Source: Fidelibacterota bacterium (GTDB lineage Bacteria > Fidelibacterota > Marinisomatia > SCGC-AAA003-L08 > JACNLC01). From it: 64,000 nucleotides of DNA. Positions 47,166 through 57,347 of this stretch are shown here, piece by piece. The notes under the pieces are model-generated. The model was given only the letters and a program-made list of their open reading frames with translations, ran no database searches and was not told the DNA's origin. The DNA lies in assembly GCA_018657495.1 (NCBI GenBank), contig JABHXA010000001.1:186016-250015 (forward strand). The letters run 5' to 3'. The position numbers and the translations under genes are program-made. Numbering within the stretch: position 1 is the first letter of the stretch; every line of letters begins with the position of its first letter.

Positions 47166-50100
47166 TTAATATACATCTATTCGTTGTTCAGGCATTACTA
47201 CAGCCAATTTCAATATCTGCTTACACGACGGTCCTTCAATTACCGCAATGTACATACCAGAAGCGACTGGCAGATTGAAATTATTGGTTAAGTCCCAGAC
47301 TTCCTGCTGGGCTCCCATATGGTCTATTTTCTTTACCATATGTCCGGCCATATTATATATTCTAATCGTCGCATTGTCTGGCAGATATGTAAAATGCATC
47401 TGATAATCTACTGGAGTTCTTTCTTCAGGGTTAAATGCATAATATGGGTTTGGCCATACATTGATGTCATCGCAATCAAATGACATGCTACTTGCAACAG
47501 CGTCGCTTGTGCTAAAGGCAAATGTATCAGCTGTTGTATTTGGTTTTGTCGTTGTCATGCGAAATACTGTGCCTATTTCTGGCATTACAGCGTCAACGTT
47601 AGCTGGGAAACTCGCATCTCCAACATCTCCACCATTCCAGTTGGCAATGGTCATGTTCAACAAAACAACTCTTGTGATTTGACCAGGAACAGAAAGAGAT
47701 AATCCCGGTCCAGACGCCCATATATAAGCTCCACTGGCATTGGGGTCAGCTGTAAGAGCAGCGACCATAGCATCATATCCAGCACTTCCGGGAAGTCTAT
47801 CCATATGCTCCAAGGCGTAAAATCCATCCAAATACGGGTCATTACTTCCACCGGAAATGGCATGGTCATCCGTTGCCAGATTCCATTCACCATTTCCATC
47901 AGAGTCATTGAATATGGCCATCAACTGAAAGTCGTCACTTGGATCAGCCAAGTCACCTACGTTCCAGATTTCGAGTGGTGTATCGACAACAAGTCCTGAA
48001 TCCCTATTAAGCATTTTACTTCCAGTTGCTGTGAAGCGAAACTCGAAGTCATCAGGAACTAAGTATTGCATTCCACCAGCCGGATTTGTATATCCCCCAC
48101 TATAGCGTGTTACATATGGAAAGAAATCCTCATAGTTTTTATTATCTGAATTACTTGAAGTAATAAACCATGTGGATCCATTTGATTGTTGATTGTCTAT
48201 ATTGTCTCTACCCATACCTGGATATCCATTGTATTCAGCAGCTGCGCCTGCCCAGCCTGAAATAGGACCGTTAGCGTTTTCAGTTACGTAAAAGTCTTTG
48301 AACTCATTTGGTGGGCCATTGACTGTTACTTGAATTCCATCAAAGACTGGACTAGAATAGGTCCCAACTTCTGAACCATCCGATGCATCAACCCCAGTTT
48401 GTACAGATTGATCGGTAACAGGAGTTGTGCCATTTGAAGTATTGTTAACACCCCAAACAATATATGTAGCAATAGTAGTATCCGTTCCAGAAATAGTTGT
48501 ATCAGATTTATTATCAAAGAAAACTTCGTAATCATCTCCTGTAACATCAAATGGATTTACAACTTCAACGGATATAAATCCATCAGCTGATCCTGATGTA
48601 TGAGTAGATTCAAAATCTGAATATCCGGTTTCTACTTCAGGATCGAAATAGACATCACTTTGTGGTCGAACCATAAAGATATTATTTGGACTTTCAAGAG
48701 TTCTTGGGATACCTATCTCATTATACCCATATGAGGTCACCGTATAGTAATAGGCGCGATCATTAAGCAAGGCGGTACCACCATTGAGTTTGTCAGCGGT
48801 TATAGAAATCCATCTGCGAATCCCTGAATCTGAGCCATGTTGAACGGGTACATTGACATTCACCCCCCAGTTTGGATCAAATACACTTGGATCATAAATC
48901 TCTGTAATACCATTGATCAGATCATATGTAGCAAGAAGTTTGCGGTCACCGGTGCCAGAAGCATTTTCATGCTGCCACACATTATATCCTTCAAAGTGGA
49001 AAAACGATGGTTCGCCTTCGTAGGTAATTGTTACTTCATCAATAATCTGAGAATATGCGAATGTTGTATCATACATGGTTGTGAATGTTGTGTCCGTGCC
49101 GATGATTAACGTGTCTTCCCATGATGTTATGGTATCACTAATGATAGTAGTATAAGTGGTATCATAATGTACAGGGACTTGCGTTAAATCTAATTGATCT
49201 TCAGCAACATAATCTTCAGCAATGTCATCCCAGCTAAGAATAATTTCTTCAAAGGTTGACTGAACTGTAACGTTTGGCTGTGGCGGAGACGGTGGTAAGG
49301 CAAAATTGATATCATATGCCAACTGAGCCAACTCATCAACCTGTTTCAATAATGTTATTGAACCAAGAGGATCAGCTGCTTGAGCGTGCATCATACCAAA
49401 AACCAATTCCAGCGAGTCGCCACTGGCGAAATCAAATGGTCCGACATTCATAAGAAATCGTCTGTCACCGGAAGCGTGATCATCACTATCTACCCAGCAG
49501 TCATCTGAACCGCCCGTATTATTATTCGGGTCACATGGATGGATGAACTTACTTGCTAAACCGGTTGCAGAATTCACAATATCAGTACCATCTCTCAACT
49601 TACCGGACATATAGTTATATGCTTCTTGGGCGTCATTAGGATCTAGATATACCAAATCACCATTTATATATTTAATAAATGATGACATTGGTAGATTTTG
49701 ATATCCTGTTTTTAACTCACCAAATGCAAATGTCTCGTCTGTTGCTTCACCTGGTACAGCAGCCTGGAAGAAGTCATAACCCAAGGCAGGGGCAGCAGGA
49801 CCGTAATCGCTGTCAGCACCATCATTATAACAATAACCCAAACTCAAGGTGGTATCACAACCGACAAAGTCATCACCGGCATCACCGAGATCAGGATCAT
49901 CCCATAGACCAATAAACATATCAGTGATGTCATTGCCGCCTTTATTGAAGGCTTGTACCTTTAGGAACATCATGTCGCCAAAGGCATCTGGACGATTATA
50001 TCCCCAGATTGTCATGCGAACTTCAATACCAAGAGGTTGGGTACCAAAGATATTTGAGTGAGTGGCGACATCGCCGTCATTCATCACATACCAGATTACC

Positions 50101-50642
50101 TGGTCACCAATGAATTCAGGATGATCAGGACCATTAGGTAGTGGGCTGTAAATACCATCACCATCTACATCTACCCAGGGGGCTCCCAGATGCGCCGGCC
50201 AGTTTTGGAAATCACTGGATGATAGTGGATCAGCAAGATCGCTTTTATTAACGATGTATAACTGATGTTCACCAGCATTAAAGTTACTTCCCATTGGTCC
50301 AGGTACGAACTCTGGTCCATATTCACCTACAGCTGTTCGGATTGATTCATCTACAATACCAGCAAACCATATTCCGGATGCATAGTTTGAATAGACTCCT
50401 GTACCAGCCGGCCATTCCATTCCAGAATGTCCTGAGGCTCTGTGGGAAACAACCATACCATTATTCTCAAGATCATCATTGATTCGATTACCGGTAAATC
50501 GACCGGAATCTAATCTTTGTAGTTGTTGACCTTGTTGACCATTGCTATCATATCTTTCAGCACCTATCATGCTGGAAGACGCTAAAATAAGAATCATCAC
50601 TGCAGTTAGCAGTAGATGTATTTTCTTAATTGCTATATTCAT
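47166..50642 (-). CDS. Large secreted protein with type IX-like C-terminal domain
   Basis: This 1,158-residue protein has a signal peptide and begins with a conserved-looking N-terminal block (NNGMVVSHRASGHSGMEWPA). The middle contains fibronectin-like beta modules and a threonine-rich, tyrosine-rich stretch near residue 500 (DTTFTTMYDTTFAYSQ). It ends with a sorting-type domain: NVWPNPYYAFNPEERTPVDY, IRIYNMAGHMVKKI, ASGMYIAVIEG. AAGGAG lies eight bases upstream of the ATG. It sits 27 bases after the TonB receptor gene, suggesting it is exported to the surface with or for that receptor. Function unknown. Confidence 0.8.
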   Translation of the reverse strand: MNIAIKKIHLLLTAVMILILASSSMIGAERYDSNGQQGQQLQRLDSGRFTGNRINDDLENNGMVVSHRASGHSGMEWPAGTGVYSNYASGIWFAGIVDESIRTAVGEYGPEFVPGPMGSNFNAGEHQLYIVNKSDLADPLSSSDFQNWPAHLGAPWVDVDGDGIYSPLPNGPDHPEFIGDQVIWYVMNDGDVATHSNIFGTQPLGIEVRMTIWGYNRPDAFGDMMFLKVQAFNKGGNDITDMFIGLWDDPDLGDAGDDFVGCDTTLSLGYCYNDGADSDYGPAAPALGYDFFQAAVPGEATDETFAFGELKTGYQNLPMSSFIKYINGDLVYLDPNDAQEAYNYMSGKLRDGTDIVNSATGLASKFIHPCDPNNNTGGSDDCWVDSDDHASGDRRFLMNVGPFDFASGDSLELVFGMMHAQAADPLGSITLLKQVDELAQLAYDINFALPPSPPQPNVTVQSTFEEIILSWDDIAEDYVAEDQLDLTQVPVHYDTTYTTIISDTITSWEDTLIIGTDTTFTTMYDTTFAYSQIIDEVTITYEGEPSFFHFEGYNVWQHENASGTGDRKLLATYDLINGITEIYDPSVFDPNWGVNVNVPVQHGSDSGIRRWISITADKLNGGTALLNDRAYYYTVTSYGYNEIGIPRTLESPNNIFMVRPQSDVYFDPEVETGYSDFESTHTSGSADGFISVEVVNPFDVTGDDYEVFFDNKSDTTISGTDTTIATYIVWGVNNTSNGTTPVTDQSVQTGVDASDGSEVGTYSSPVFDGIQVTVNGPPNEFKDFYVTENANGPISGWAGAAAEYNGYPGMGRDNIDNQQSNGSTWFITSSNSDNKNYEDFFPYVTRYSGGYTNPAGGMQYLVPDDFEFRFTATGSKMLNRDSGLVVDTPLEIWNVGDLADPSDDFQLMAIFNDSDGNGEWNLATDDHAISGGSNDPYLDGFYALEHMDRLPGSAGYDAMVAALTADPNASGAYIWASGPGLSLSVPGQITRVVLLNMTIANWNGGDVGDASFPANVDAVMPEIGTVFRMTTTKPNTTADTFAFSTSDAVASSMSFDCDDINVWPNPYYAFNPEERTPVDYQMHFTYLPDNATIRIYNMAGHMVKKIDHMGAQQEVWDLTNNFNLPVASGMYIAVIEGPSCKQILKLAVVMPEQRIDVY

Positions 50643-50669
50643 TAATTCTTCTCCTTGTCGATATATAGA

Positions 50670-53600
50670 TTAAAGTTCAAAATTTACACCGAAGCGGACC
50701 ATTCTAGGATCGTTCCAGTTTCTTGGATCCCGAAGTTGTGCATTATAAAACTGCACGGACTCAGGATTGGAATTTGCCCAGATTTTACCCTCAGGAGTAG
50801 CAAGCCAACCATCGCTAGCTTCATCACCAGTAGATTCAAAAACATTATCTACATTATCTGAATCCAGTAAGTTTGTAACTTGTAGGTATACATTAAAATT
50901 GTAATCTCCCATAAAGAAATCACGATCCAGTTTCAGATCTAAATTGGATACCCATTCACTATATGCAGAGTTTACAGAGGAAGTCGGTCTATACCAGCCG
51001 GCTCCATATACATCTGATTGAATTTCTGAGGGTGTGTAAGCTGTACCTGATCCAAATGTAAATAATAGATTAAGACCGCTATTTGATAGTAACCCACCAT
51101 CCTCGCCCAATCGATAATCAAGCATCATTGAACCGGTATGTCTTTGGTCATAATTTAATGGATTGGTTAATGTTGGGTAGGTATCACCTGTCCAGGTAAT
51201 GTTCCAATTTGCCAGTGGATCTGAACCTGTACCTTCAGCAAAAGAAAGTGTGTAACTTACATTAGCCATAAGTCCGTTTACTCTTCTCATGTTCAAGTTT
51301 AATGATACACCTTTTACAATACCAAAATCACCATTTTCATACTGTGCCCAGACAAATGGAGATCCATTTCTCATCCCATCTTCGTGATTGGTCATTGTTG
51401 TGAAATCTCTGATTTCCTTAAAGAAACCGGTGATATCCAATGCTGCAAAAGCACCAATCTGTTGTGTAAGACCCACCTCATATTGTGTGGTTCTTTCTGG
51501 TTTCAGATTTGGATTAGGAGATACAGTCTGATTACCCTGTGTAAAGTTGGCAGCCAGACGGCTATCAGCAAGATATAGTCTGTTCAAGACAGGATGCTGA
51601 GTATATTTACCATATTGTGCGTGGAGTTTTGTCTGATCAGTCACAGGGAATGAAAAGCCAATTCTTGGACTAAAATATGATTCTGAATCAACATCAACAA
51701 ATTTTCCACTCTCACGAGACATATACTCTTCATAAATCTCACTGTTAGGATCGTCAAGACCAGCCTGAAAGGCAGCTTCACCATCCGCGGCTATGACTTC
51801 ATCTTTATAGGTTTGCTGCGGGTTGTAGTCCACATATCCATCATCAAGCCAAACATTTGTCCAGTCTTTTGCACCTTGATTTTTAGAATCAAAAAAGTCA
51901 AATCTAATACCAAGATTGACAATCATATCTTCTAATTCAATTTTATCCTGTACATAGGCACCAAAGATGACGGGTTCACCTGGATCCTGATAACCAAAGC
52001 CACTGTCATCTCCTGTGATTGAATAACCAATATTTTCAGTATATGCATTCATATAGGTTAAATAGGTCCAATCATTATCAGTTGCAACACCATCAAGTTC
52101 GGCATCATGATATCTTTTTGCTATTTCCAGGGGTTGGCTAACTCTATAATACTTTAATTCCGTTTTTCGATAATCAAACCCGGCTTTAAGTTCATGTTCA
52201 TCAAGCTGATTCAGGTAATCGGCTTTGATAGAGAAGTTTTTGGATTCATTTATAGAATAATCATTGTAAATAGCACCAAAACCTCTGAAATTTGCAAAGG
52301 CTTCAATCGCAATTGGGTTGTTTCCCCAGTCGGTGAAGTACGAATCATCAGTGATTCTGCCATAATCTTCAACTCTATCCCAATGCTGAGAATCTCCTTC
52401 TTCAAATGTAAAATTAAAAGTTGATAAGTTTAATTTTATATATGAAGTATTGGAAAGTGCATAGGTCATATTTGTATATAAAGACACAGCTTCTTGTTCA
52501 AATTTTGGCATATGGTCATTGTTAACCAGGCTATAATCATGATAGTCTGTTGCAGTTCTATCTTCATGGACATAATTCCAGCCGTCTTCCTGATTAAATA
52601 GTCCACCCACTTTAAAGCGAATCCCAGAATATTCAAATAATAGATTTCCGGTTACAGTCATACGGTCGCTGCCTGAATTTGGCGCTGGGCCGAATTCTTT
52701 TCTGAAATTATCATAACCTGCGATAATGACATCATCATTATCGATTGCGTTATAAGCCAAATCAGTGTGTGAAACTTTTGTAACATCCACAGATAGATAG
52801 TCATCAAGACCATATGCTGCAGGATCATCGGCAACGATGCCGGCGATTGTATTTGCAAGATTATCCTGGGCTGCCTGTGAAAGTCCATGTACCTCTGTTG
52901 TGTCACTAGCTGTGCCAACTACTGTAAAGAAATCATCCTGCCAATCTGCTACAGCAACACCATTGATCATTAAATCACCTTCCCAATAGGCTCCTGTTTC
53001 ACCAGTATTGACATAATCTCCATTAGCATCATATTCCCATAATTCCATTTCCGTTTTGGTGATTCCACTCCAATCGATAACATCTCTATCTAACATGTAG
53101 TGAGGTGCACCGCTTGGGTCATTATCATCAATTGAACGACCTTCGAAACTGACAAAATACTTCATGCCATTCCCGATTGGACCGCCTACATTGAAATTAT
53201 AAAGATTATAGCCATATGAATACAGTCCGTCATCAGAACTGGCATCTGCATCACCAAGTCCAGCGATGTATTCACCAGAAATTGAGAAAGTATCGCCACC
53301 GGTTTTAGTAGTTGTATTAACAACACCACCATTGACATTACCATATTCTGCACCAAATCCACCAGCCTGGAACTGTAATTCTTCCATGGCTGAATTTGAA
53401 ACCTGACTCGTATTTTCCATGTCCCAGGAATTATTCATATACACGCCATCCACATAGTAAGCAACATCACTACTTCTTGAACCGCGGACATAAATATTCC
53501 CATTGTCGGAAACTGTACCTGTCTGTAAAGCAACAACAGCCTCAACTCCCCTGAGTGGAAGGTGTTCAATTGTCTCAGCATTTACAATACGAGTTGTATT

Positions 53601-53972
53601 TGTGGTGTTTTCATTTATTAGCGGTGTATCAGCAACAATTTCTACCAAATCTCCTTTTACGGCTGATACGTTTAGAACGAATTCAACTGTAGTGGTAAGA
53701 TTTGCAGAAACATTGATGTTTGAGACTTTTACTGATTGATAACCGATATAATCAGCTCTTACAGTATAAGTCCCTACTGGTACACTCAAGATGGTGAAAC
53801 CACCATCTGCATCAGCAGAGGAACCCAATGCGGTCCCTTCGATGACCACACTGGCACCTGCAAGTGCCTGGCCATTTCTTTCAGCTACTACTTTTCCTGT
53901 TACTTTTCCGAAATCCTGTGAAAACAGAAAAATGGGTACAAGAGTAACTAGAACTACTAGCATTCTTTTCAT
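50670..53972 (-). CDS. TonB-dependent receptor with carboxypeptidase-regulatory-like N-terminus
   Basis: This 1,100-residue outer membrane protein has a signal peptide, a CarboxypepD_reg-like domain (GKVTGKVVAERNGQALAGAS ... YIGYQSVKVSNI), a plug domain (IYVRGSRSSDVAYYVDGVYM; FGAEYGNVNGGVV) and a long beta-barrel ending with MVRFGVNFEL. It imports a substrate using TonB energy; the substrate is not evident. AGGAG lies six bases before the ATG. It opens the three-gene operon with a sorting-domain protein and a PorV-like barrel, a layout resembling SusC-type loci but without a SusD lipoprotein. Confidence 0.93.
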   Translation of the reverse strand: MKRMLVVLVTLVPIFLFSQDFGKVTGKVVAERNGQALAGASVVIEGTALGSSADADGGFTILSVPVGTYTVRADYIGYQSVKVSNINVSANLTTTVEFVLNVSAVKGDLVEIVADTPLINENTTNTTRIVNAETIEHLPLRGVEAVVALQTGTVSDNGNIYVRGSRSSDVAYYVDGVYMNNSWDMENTSQVSNSAMEELQFQAGGFGAEYGNVNGGVVNTTTKTGGDTFSISGEYIAGLGDADASSDDGLYSYGYNLYNFNVGGPIGNGMKYFVSFEGRSIDDNDPSGAPHYMLDRDVIDWSGITKTEMELWEYDANGDYVNTGETGAYWEGDLMINGVAVADWQDDFFTVVGTASDTTEVHGLSQAAQDNLANTIAGIVADDPAAYGLDDYLSVDVTKVSHTDLAYNAIDNDDVIIAGYDNFRKEFGPAPNSGSDRMTVTGNLLFEYSGIRFKVGGLFNQEDGWNYVHEDRTATDYHDYSLVNNDHMPKFEQEAVSLYTNMTYALSNTSYIKLNLSTFNFTFEEGDSQHWDRVEDYGRITDDSYFTDWGNNPIAIEAFANFRGFGAIYNDYSINESKNFSIKADYLNQLDEHELKAGFDYRKTELKYYRVSQPLEIAKRYHDAELDGVATDNDWTYLTYMNAYTENIGYSITGDDSGFGYQDPGEPVIFGAYVQDKIELEDMIVNLGIRFDFFDSKNQGAKDWTNVWLDDGYVDYNPQQTYKDEVIAADGEAAFQAGLDDPNSEIYEEYMSRESGKFVDVDSESYFSPRIGFSFPVTDQTKLHAQYGKYTQHPVLNRLYLADSRLAANFTQGNQTVSPNPNLKPERTTQYEVGLTQQIGAFAALDITGFFKEIRDFTTMTNHEDGMRNGSPFVWAQYENGDFGIVKGVSLNLNMRRVNGLMANVSYTLSFAEGTGSDPLANWNITWTGDTYPTLTNPLNYDQRHTGSMMLDYRLGEDGGLLSNSGLNLLFTFGSGTAYTPSEIQSDVYGAGWYRPTSSVNSAYSEWVSNLDLKLDRDFFMGDYNFNVYLQVTNLLDSDNVDNVFESTGDEASDGWLATPEGKIWANSNPESVQFYNAQLRDPRNWNDPRMVRFGVNFEL

Positions 53973-54195
53973 ATTATTCTCCTATGATTACTTTTTGAAT
54001 TTTGTTGAAAATTCTAATATTATAGAACTTGCTTAAAATTATTCTCCCCGAATTCAAGTAACAATTTACATGAAGTATCCGTCGGAGCACAAGATGTTTT
54101 TAGGAGGGGAAAGTGTGGTTTCGCCTGAATTGATGTGAAGGACAAATAATAATATTCATTAATCTATTGTTATTACTTATATTATGTTTATTTTC

Positions 54196-55035
54196 TTAAT
54201 TAGGAGCGTCTATTAAATCGGTTAAATAATTTCGGAGTATTTTGGTATTTGTGTGGTTTGAACTCCAGTTTTCCCAATAACAGGGAAAAATTCCAATACC
54301 GGTTGAACTGATAAAGGCTTCATCCATACCCGAAATTTCATCTATGTGGATGTGCGATTCAGAAAAGGTCAATCCCGTTTTCTTTGAGATTTCAATGATG
54401 CTGTGGCGCATGATACCGGGCAGCACACCCAAATCAAGACCTGGAGAAAGCAATTTATCACCCTTGATAAAAAAAATATTTCTGATAGCACCTTCTGTAA
54501 TAAATCCATCTGAATTAATAAATACCGGTTCAAATGCACCCTGCTTCTCTGCTTCTTTTTTGGCCAGCATATTGCCCAGATAATTGACAGATTTTATCGC
54601 CGGCTTAAATCGAATGAGGGGGAATGAAGATTCTTTGAGAAAAACAATCTTAACCGGAATTTCTGGCTCAGATGATAGAGGACGAATTGAGACATAAAGT
54701 CCTGGGGTTCCCGTATGATTCCATGGGAACCCTTTATCAATAAACCCCCGGGTTATAATCATCCTTAGCAGACCGTTAACAATCTGATTTTTCTCAATAC
54801 TTTGCTCAAGAATAGCTACAATAGCGTCATCATATATGGGCAAATGAAGGCTTAAAATTTTCAGTCCAGATCTCAATCTATCTATGTGCATTTGAGGGCG
54901 GAAAAGTTTTCTATTTTGAAACCTTACCGTTTCAAATAAACCATCACCATATAAAAAACCAGCATCATTAAATGGTATTTTCGCATTATTTTCATGGACC
55001 CATTTGCCATTGATATAAAAAATGATGTTCGCCAT
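54196..55035 (-). CDS. pabC: Aminodeoxychorismate lyase-like class IV aminotransferase
   Basis: About 279 residues, class IV PLP fold: MANIIFYINGKWV, GFLYGDGLFETVR, the lysine in AIKSVNYLGNMLAKKEAEKQG (seen as KSVNYLGN) and EGAIRNIFFI. The same fold serves branched-chain and D-amino acid aminotransferases. Its position directly after pabB points to PabC, which releases pyruvate from aminodeoxychorismate to give 4-aminobenzoate for folate. The ATG at 55035 is preferred because TAAGGA lies five bases upstream; that site overlaps the pabB stop, showing coupling. Confidence 0.85.
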   Translation of the reverse strand: MANIIFYINGKWVHENNAKIPFNDAGFLYGDGLFETVRFQNRKLFRPQMHIDRLRSGLKILSLHLPIYDDAIVAILEQSIEKNQIVNGLLRMIITRGFIDKGFPWNHTGTPGLYVSIRPLSSEPEIPVKIVFLKESSFPLIRFKPAIKSVNYLGNMLAKKEAEKQGAFEPVFINSDGFITEGAIRNIFFIKGDKLLSPGLDLGVLPGIMRHSIIEISKKTGLTFSESHIHIDEISGMDEAFISSTGIGIFPCYWENWSSNHTNTKILRNYLTDLIDAPN

Positions 55036-55043
55036 CTGCATCC

Positions 55044-56270
55044 TTATTGTTTAATGGTTTGGGGGTTGTCAGACAAGAGTGATTTTATAACAGCAATCTT
55101 ATCATGTGCTTCATTCCATTCCTCTTCTTCATTTGAGTCCCAAACTATCCCCCCTCCAACAGGGTAAATGCCTTTACCATCTTTGATAGTCATAGTTCGA
55201 ATAGCAATATTGAAATCCATATCGCCATCAGAGGTTATATATCCCAGGCTTCCTGTATAAATACCACGGTTATAATCTTCAAGCCCATCAATAATCTTCA
55301 TTGCCATTTCCTTTGGTGCTCCAGTAATAGATCCGCCGGGGAATAGAGCTGCAAAAATATCCATTTCGTGTGTGTGTTTTTTCAAGGTTCCAAATACACG
55401 GGAAATCATATGATGAACTGATGGAAATGAAAATATTTTTTGAAGATCAGAAACATCGACACTACCAAATTCACATATTTTCCCCAGATCATTTCTCATA
55501 AGGTCGACAATCATCAAATGCTCAGCCCGGTCTTTCTCGCTATTTAATAAGGCATTATATAGTGATAAATCCATATGTTCAGTACCACCTCGGGGGCGTG
55601 TGCCCTTTATGGGAAAAGTCTCGATCACATCATTTTTTGTCTTTATAAATTTCTCTGGGGAAATACTGAGAATACACTCTCCACCAGTATCTAAATACAT
55701 ACCGTTTGTTGGCCGGGCAAGATGTCGCATTGACAAGTAAGTATCCCATGGAGAATCAGGAGTATCAAAAAGCATCGGCATGGTATAATTCACCTGATAA
55801 GCATTCCCAATTTCCAAATGTCTCTTAATAGATTGGATGTCTTTTCTGTATTTTTTTCTATCTACCGGGTTTTGCCCTGATATTAAGGTAACAAGCCTTT
55901 TGGGTATTTCATCGCTATCATATATCTCCCTTACAAGTTTAGGTTTACCAAACCACAGATATGGGAGAGAATCATCAGATTTTTTGAAAGTTATATGCGA
56001 GAAAAACACTGCTTTAATATCATACGATAAAAAACCTATCGCCGCGATTCCATCCGTTTCCATTTTCCATTTATCAAGAATTTTCTGTACTTGTTCTAAT
56101 GGGTCACCATCAACTGGCTGCGAGTTTAAAATTAATCTCCGATCAGGCATAATTTTAATAGTTTCATCAAAACCCCAAACCGCATATTTTTTGTCATTCT
56201 GTCCGTGATGATCAATGAAAGCTACCGGTTCACCGTATTCTCCAATATAATCTGGCAGAGATTTCTTCAA
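55044..56270 (-). CDS. pabB: Aminodeoxychorismate synthase component I
   Basis: This 408-residue chorismate-binding enzyme aminates chorismate in 4-aminobenzoate (folate) synthesis. Diagnostic segments are GNAYQVNYTMPM, FPIKGTRPRGG, EHLMIVDLMRNDLGKIC and GGSITGAPKEMAMKIIDGLE. It lacks a glutamine amidotransferase domain, and no pabA is seen in the window. The start is TTG, immediately after the TAG of the upstream gene. Anthranilate synthase TrpE is the alternative, but the neighbouring PabC-like gene and the shorter N-terminus favour PabB. Confidence 0.9.
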   Translation of the reverse strand: MKKSLPDYIGEYGEPVAFIDHHGQNDKKYAVWGFDETIKIMPDRRLILNSQPVDGDPLEQVQKILDKWKMETDGIAAIGFLSYDIKAVFFSHITFKKSDDSLPYLWFGKPKLVREIYDSDEIPKRLVTLISGQNPVDRKKYRKDIQSIKRHLEIGNAYQVNYTMPMLFDTPDSPWDTYLSMRHLARPTNGMYLDTGGECILSISPEKFIKTKNDVIETFPIKGTRPRGGTEHMDLSLYNALLNSEKDRAEHLMIVDLMRNDLGKICEFGSVDVSDLQKIFSFPSVHHMISRVFGTLKKHTHEMDIFAALFPGGSITGAPKEMAMKIIDGLEDYNRGIYTGSLGYITSDGDMDFNIAIRTMTIKDGKGIYPVGGGIVWDSNEEEEWNEAHDKIAVIKSLLSDNPQTIKQ

Positions 56271-57215
56271 CTATTTCTCTATAGGGGATTTCCGTGAGTA
56301 TCCAAATGTGGTGTAATTGAAAATCCCTGGTGAGGTGATTGCATATGAGAAAACTTTTGACTTGGAAAGGAAAGAATTCAAACCTGTTTTTTTTACCTTT
56401 GAGAGTGGTATTCGATGCCTTGTGCCATCAATCACCTTTTCAATATCAGGACACTCAGGGGGGGTCCAGGTAAATGAATTTCCTATCAATTGGAATATTT
56501 TCATTACTACATCCATGTCCCAATCCGGGTTGAATTGATATTGATATGATGTAAACTTTTTATGGATGCCTGAAAGTTTTGACCGTTTTTTTAGGGCTGA
56601 AATTTCCCGTAACTTGAGATACAGTACTTGATCTATCTTGTCCTCAAACCGTTCAGTATTGACATCCCTAAAAATTTTCTTCCAAGGAAAGTCGGATAAT
56701 ACGGTTTGCCAATGATTGGCATTTTCTGAATAATTTTGATACTTCAACCATGATGCATCGGCATGCAAAAGAAGCATTCTTGATATCTCGGATAGTTTTG
56801 AATCGATATTGTGGATCCAAAACAAAAAGAGGATTGTAGAAAAAGGATATTTTTTATTGAAATATTTTGCGGTCAGACCAGTAAGTATATTTGGGTTGCA
56901 GGATGTCTCAAATCCAGCTGGGAGTGATTCATCGAGAGAAATAATATGGCCACCAATGGCGCGACCTTGTTTTGGGAGAATATTCATATCCACCCAGACG
57001 AGGTTTTCTCGATTATTCATACCATCACGGGAAATCCATATTGAGCTCAAATCATAAAAACCATCCAGTTTCCATCCTAGGGTTTGATTAAGAAAAATTG
57101 CACATATCAATCCATCATAATCTGCAGAAATAATAAAATGCTGGTCTCTTTCCATGAGCCAGGGAAATTGCGAAATCACTTTTTTTCGATCTAATACCAC
57201 CATTGAAATTATCAC
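56271..57215 (-). CDS. Unknown protein with DHH-phosphoesterase-like motifs
   Basis: I do not recognise this 314-residue protein as a named family. Near residue 30 it has IISADYDGLICAIFLNQTLGWKLDGFYD (key residues DYDG), then LVWVDMNIL and GRAIGGHIISLDE. These three spaced motifs look like the aspartate-rich motifs of DHH/RecJ-type phosphoesterases, although motif III has GGH instead of DHH. The second half is helical and basic. It abuts pabB with no gap, so it is translated in the same operon, but a folate role is not implied. DHH relation is inference. Confidence 0.5.
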   Translation of the reverse strand: MIISMVVLDRKKVISQFPWLMERDQHFIISADYDGLICAIFLNQTLGWKLDGFYDLSSIWISRDGMNNRENLVWVDMNILPKQGRAIGGHIISLDESLPAGFETSCNPNILTGLTAKYFNKKYPFSTILFLFWIHNIDSKLSEISRMLLLHADASWLKYQNYSENANHWQTVLSDFPWKKIFRDVNTERFEDKIDQVLYLKLREISALKKRSKLSGIHKKFTSYQYQFNPDWDMDVVMKIFQLIGNSFTWTPPECPDIEKVIDGTRHRIPLSKVKKTGLNSFLSKSKVFSYAITSPGIFNYTTFGYSRKSPIEK

Positions 57216-57347
57216 TTTTGCCCGGCAATCTGTGACAACCTAATTTTGACCTTAATTGTAATTGCTTGCGCTAACTATTCAAGATATGAGTAAATTAGCC
57301 AGCTGACAACAACACAATAATTAAAATAAAGAACAAAGGAAATATAA

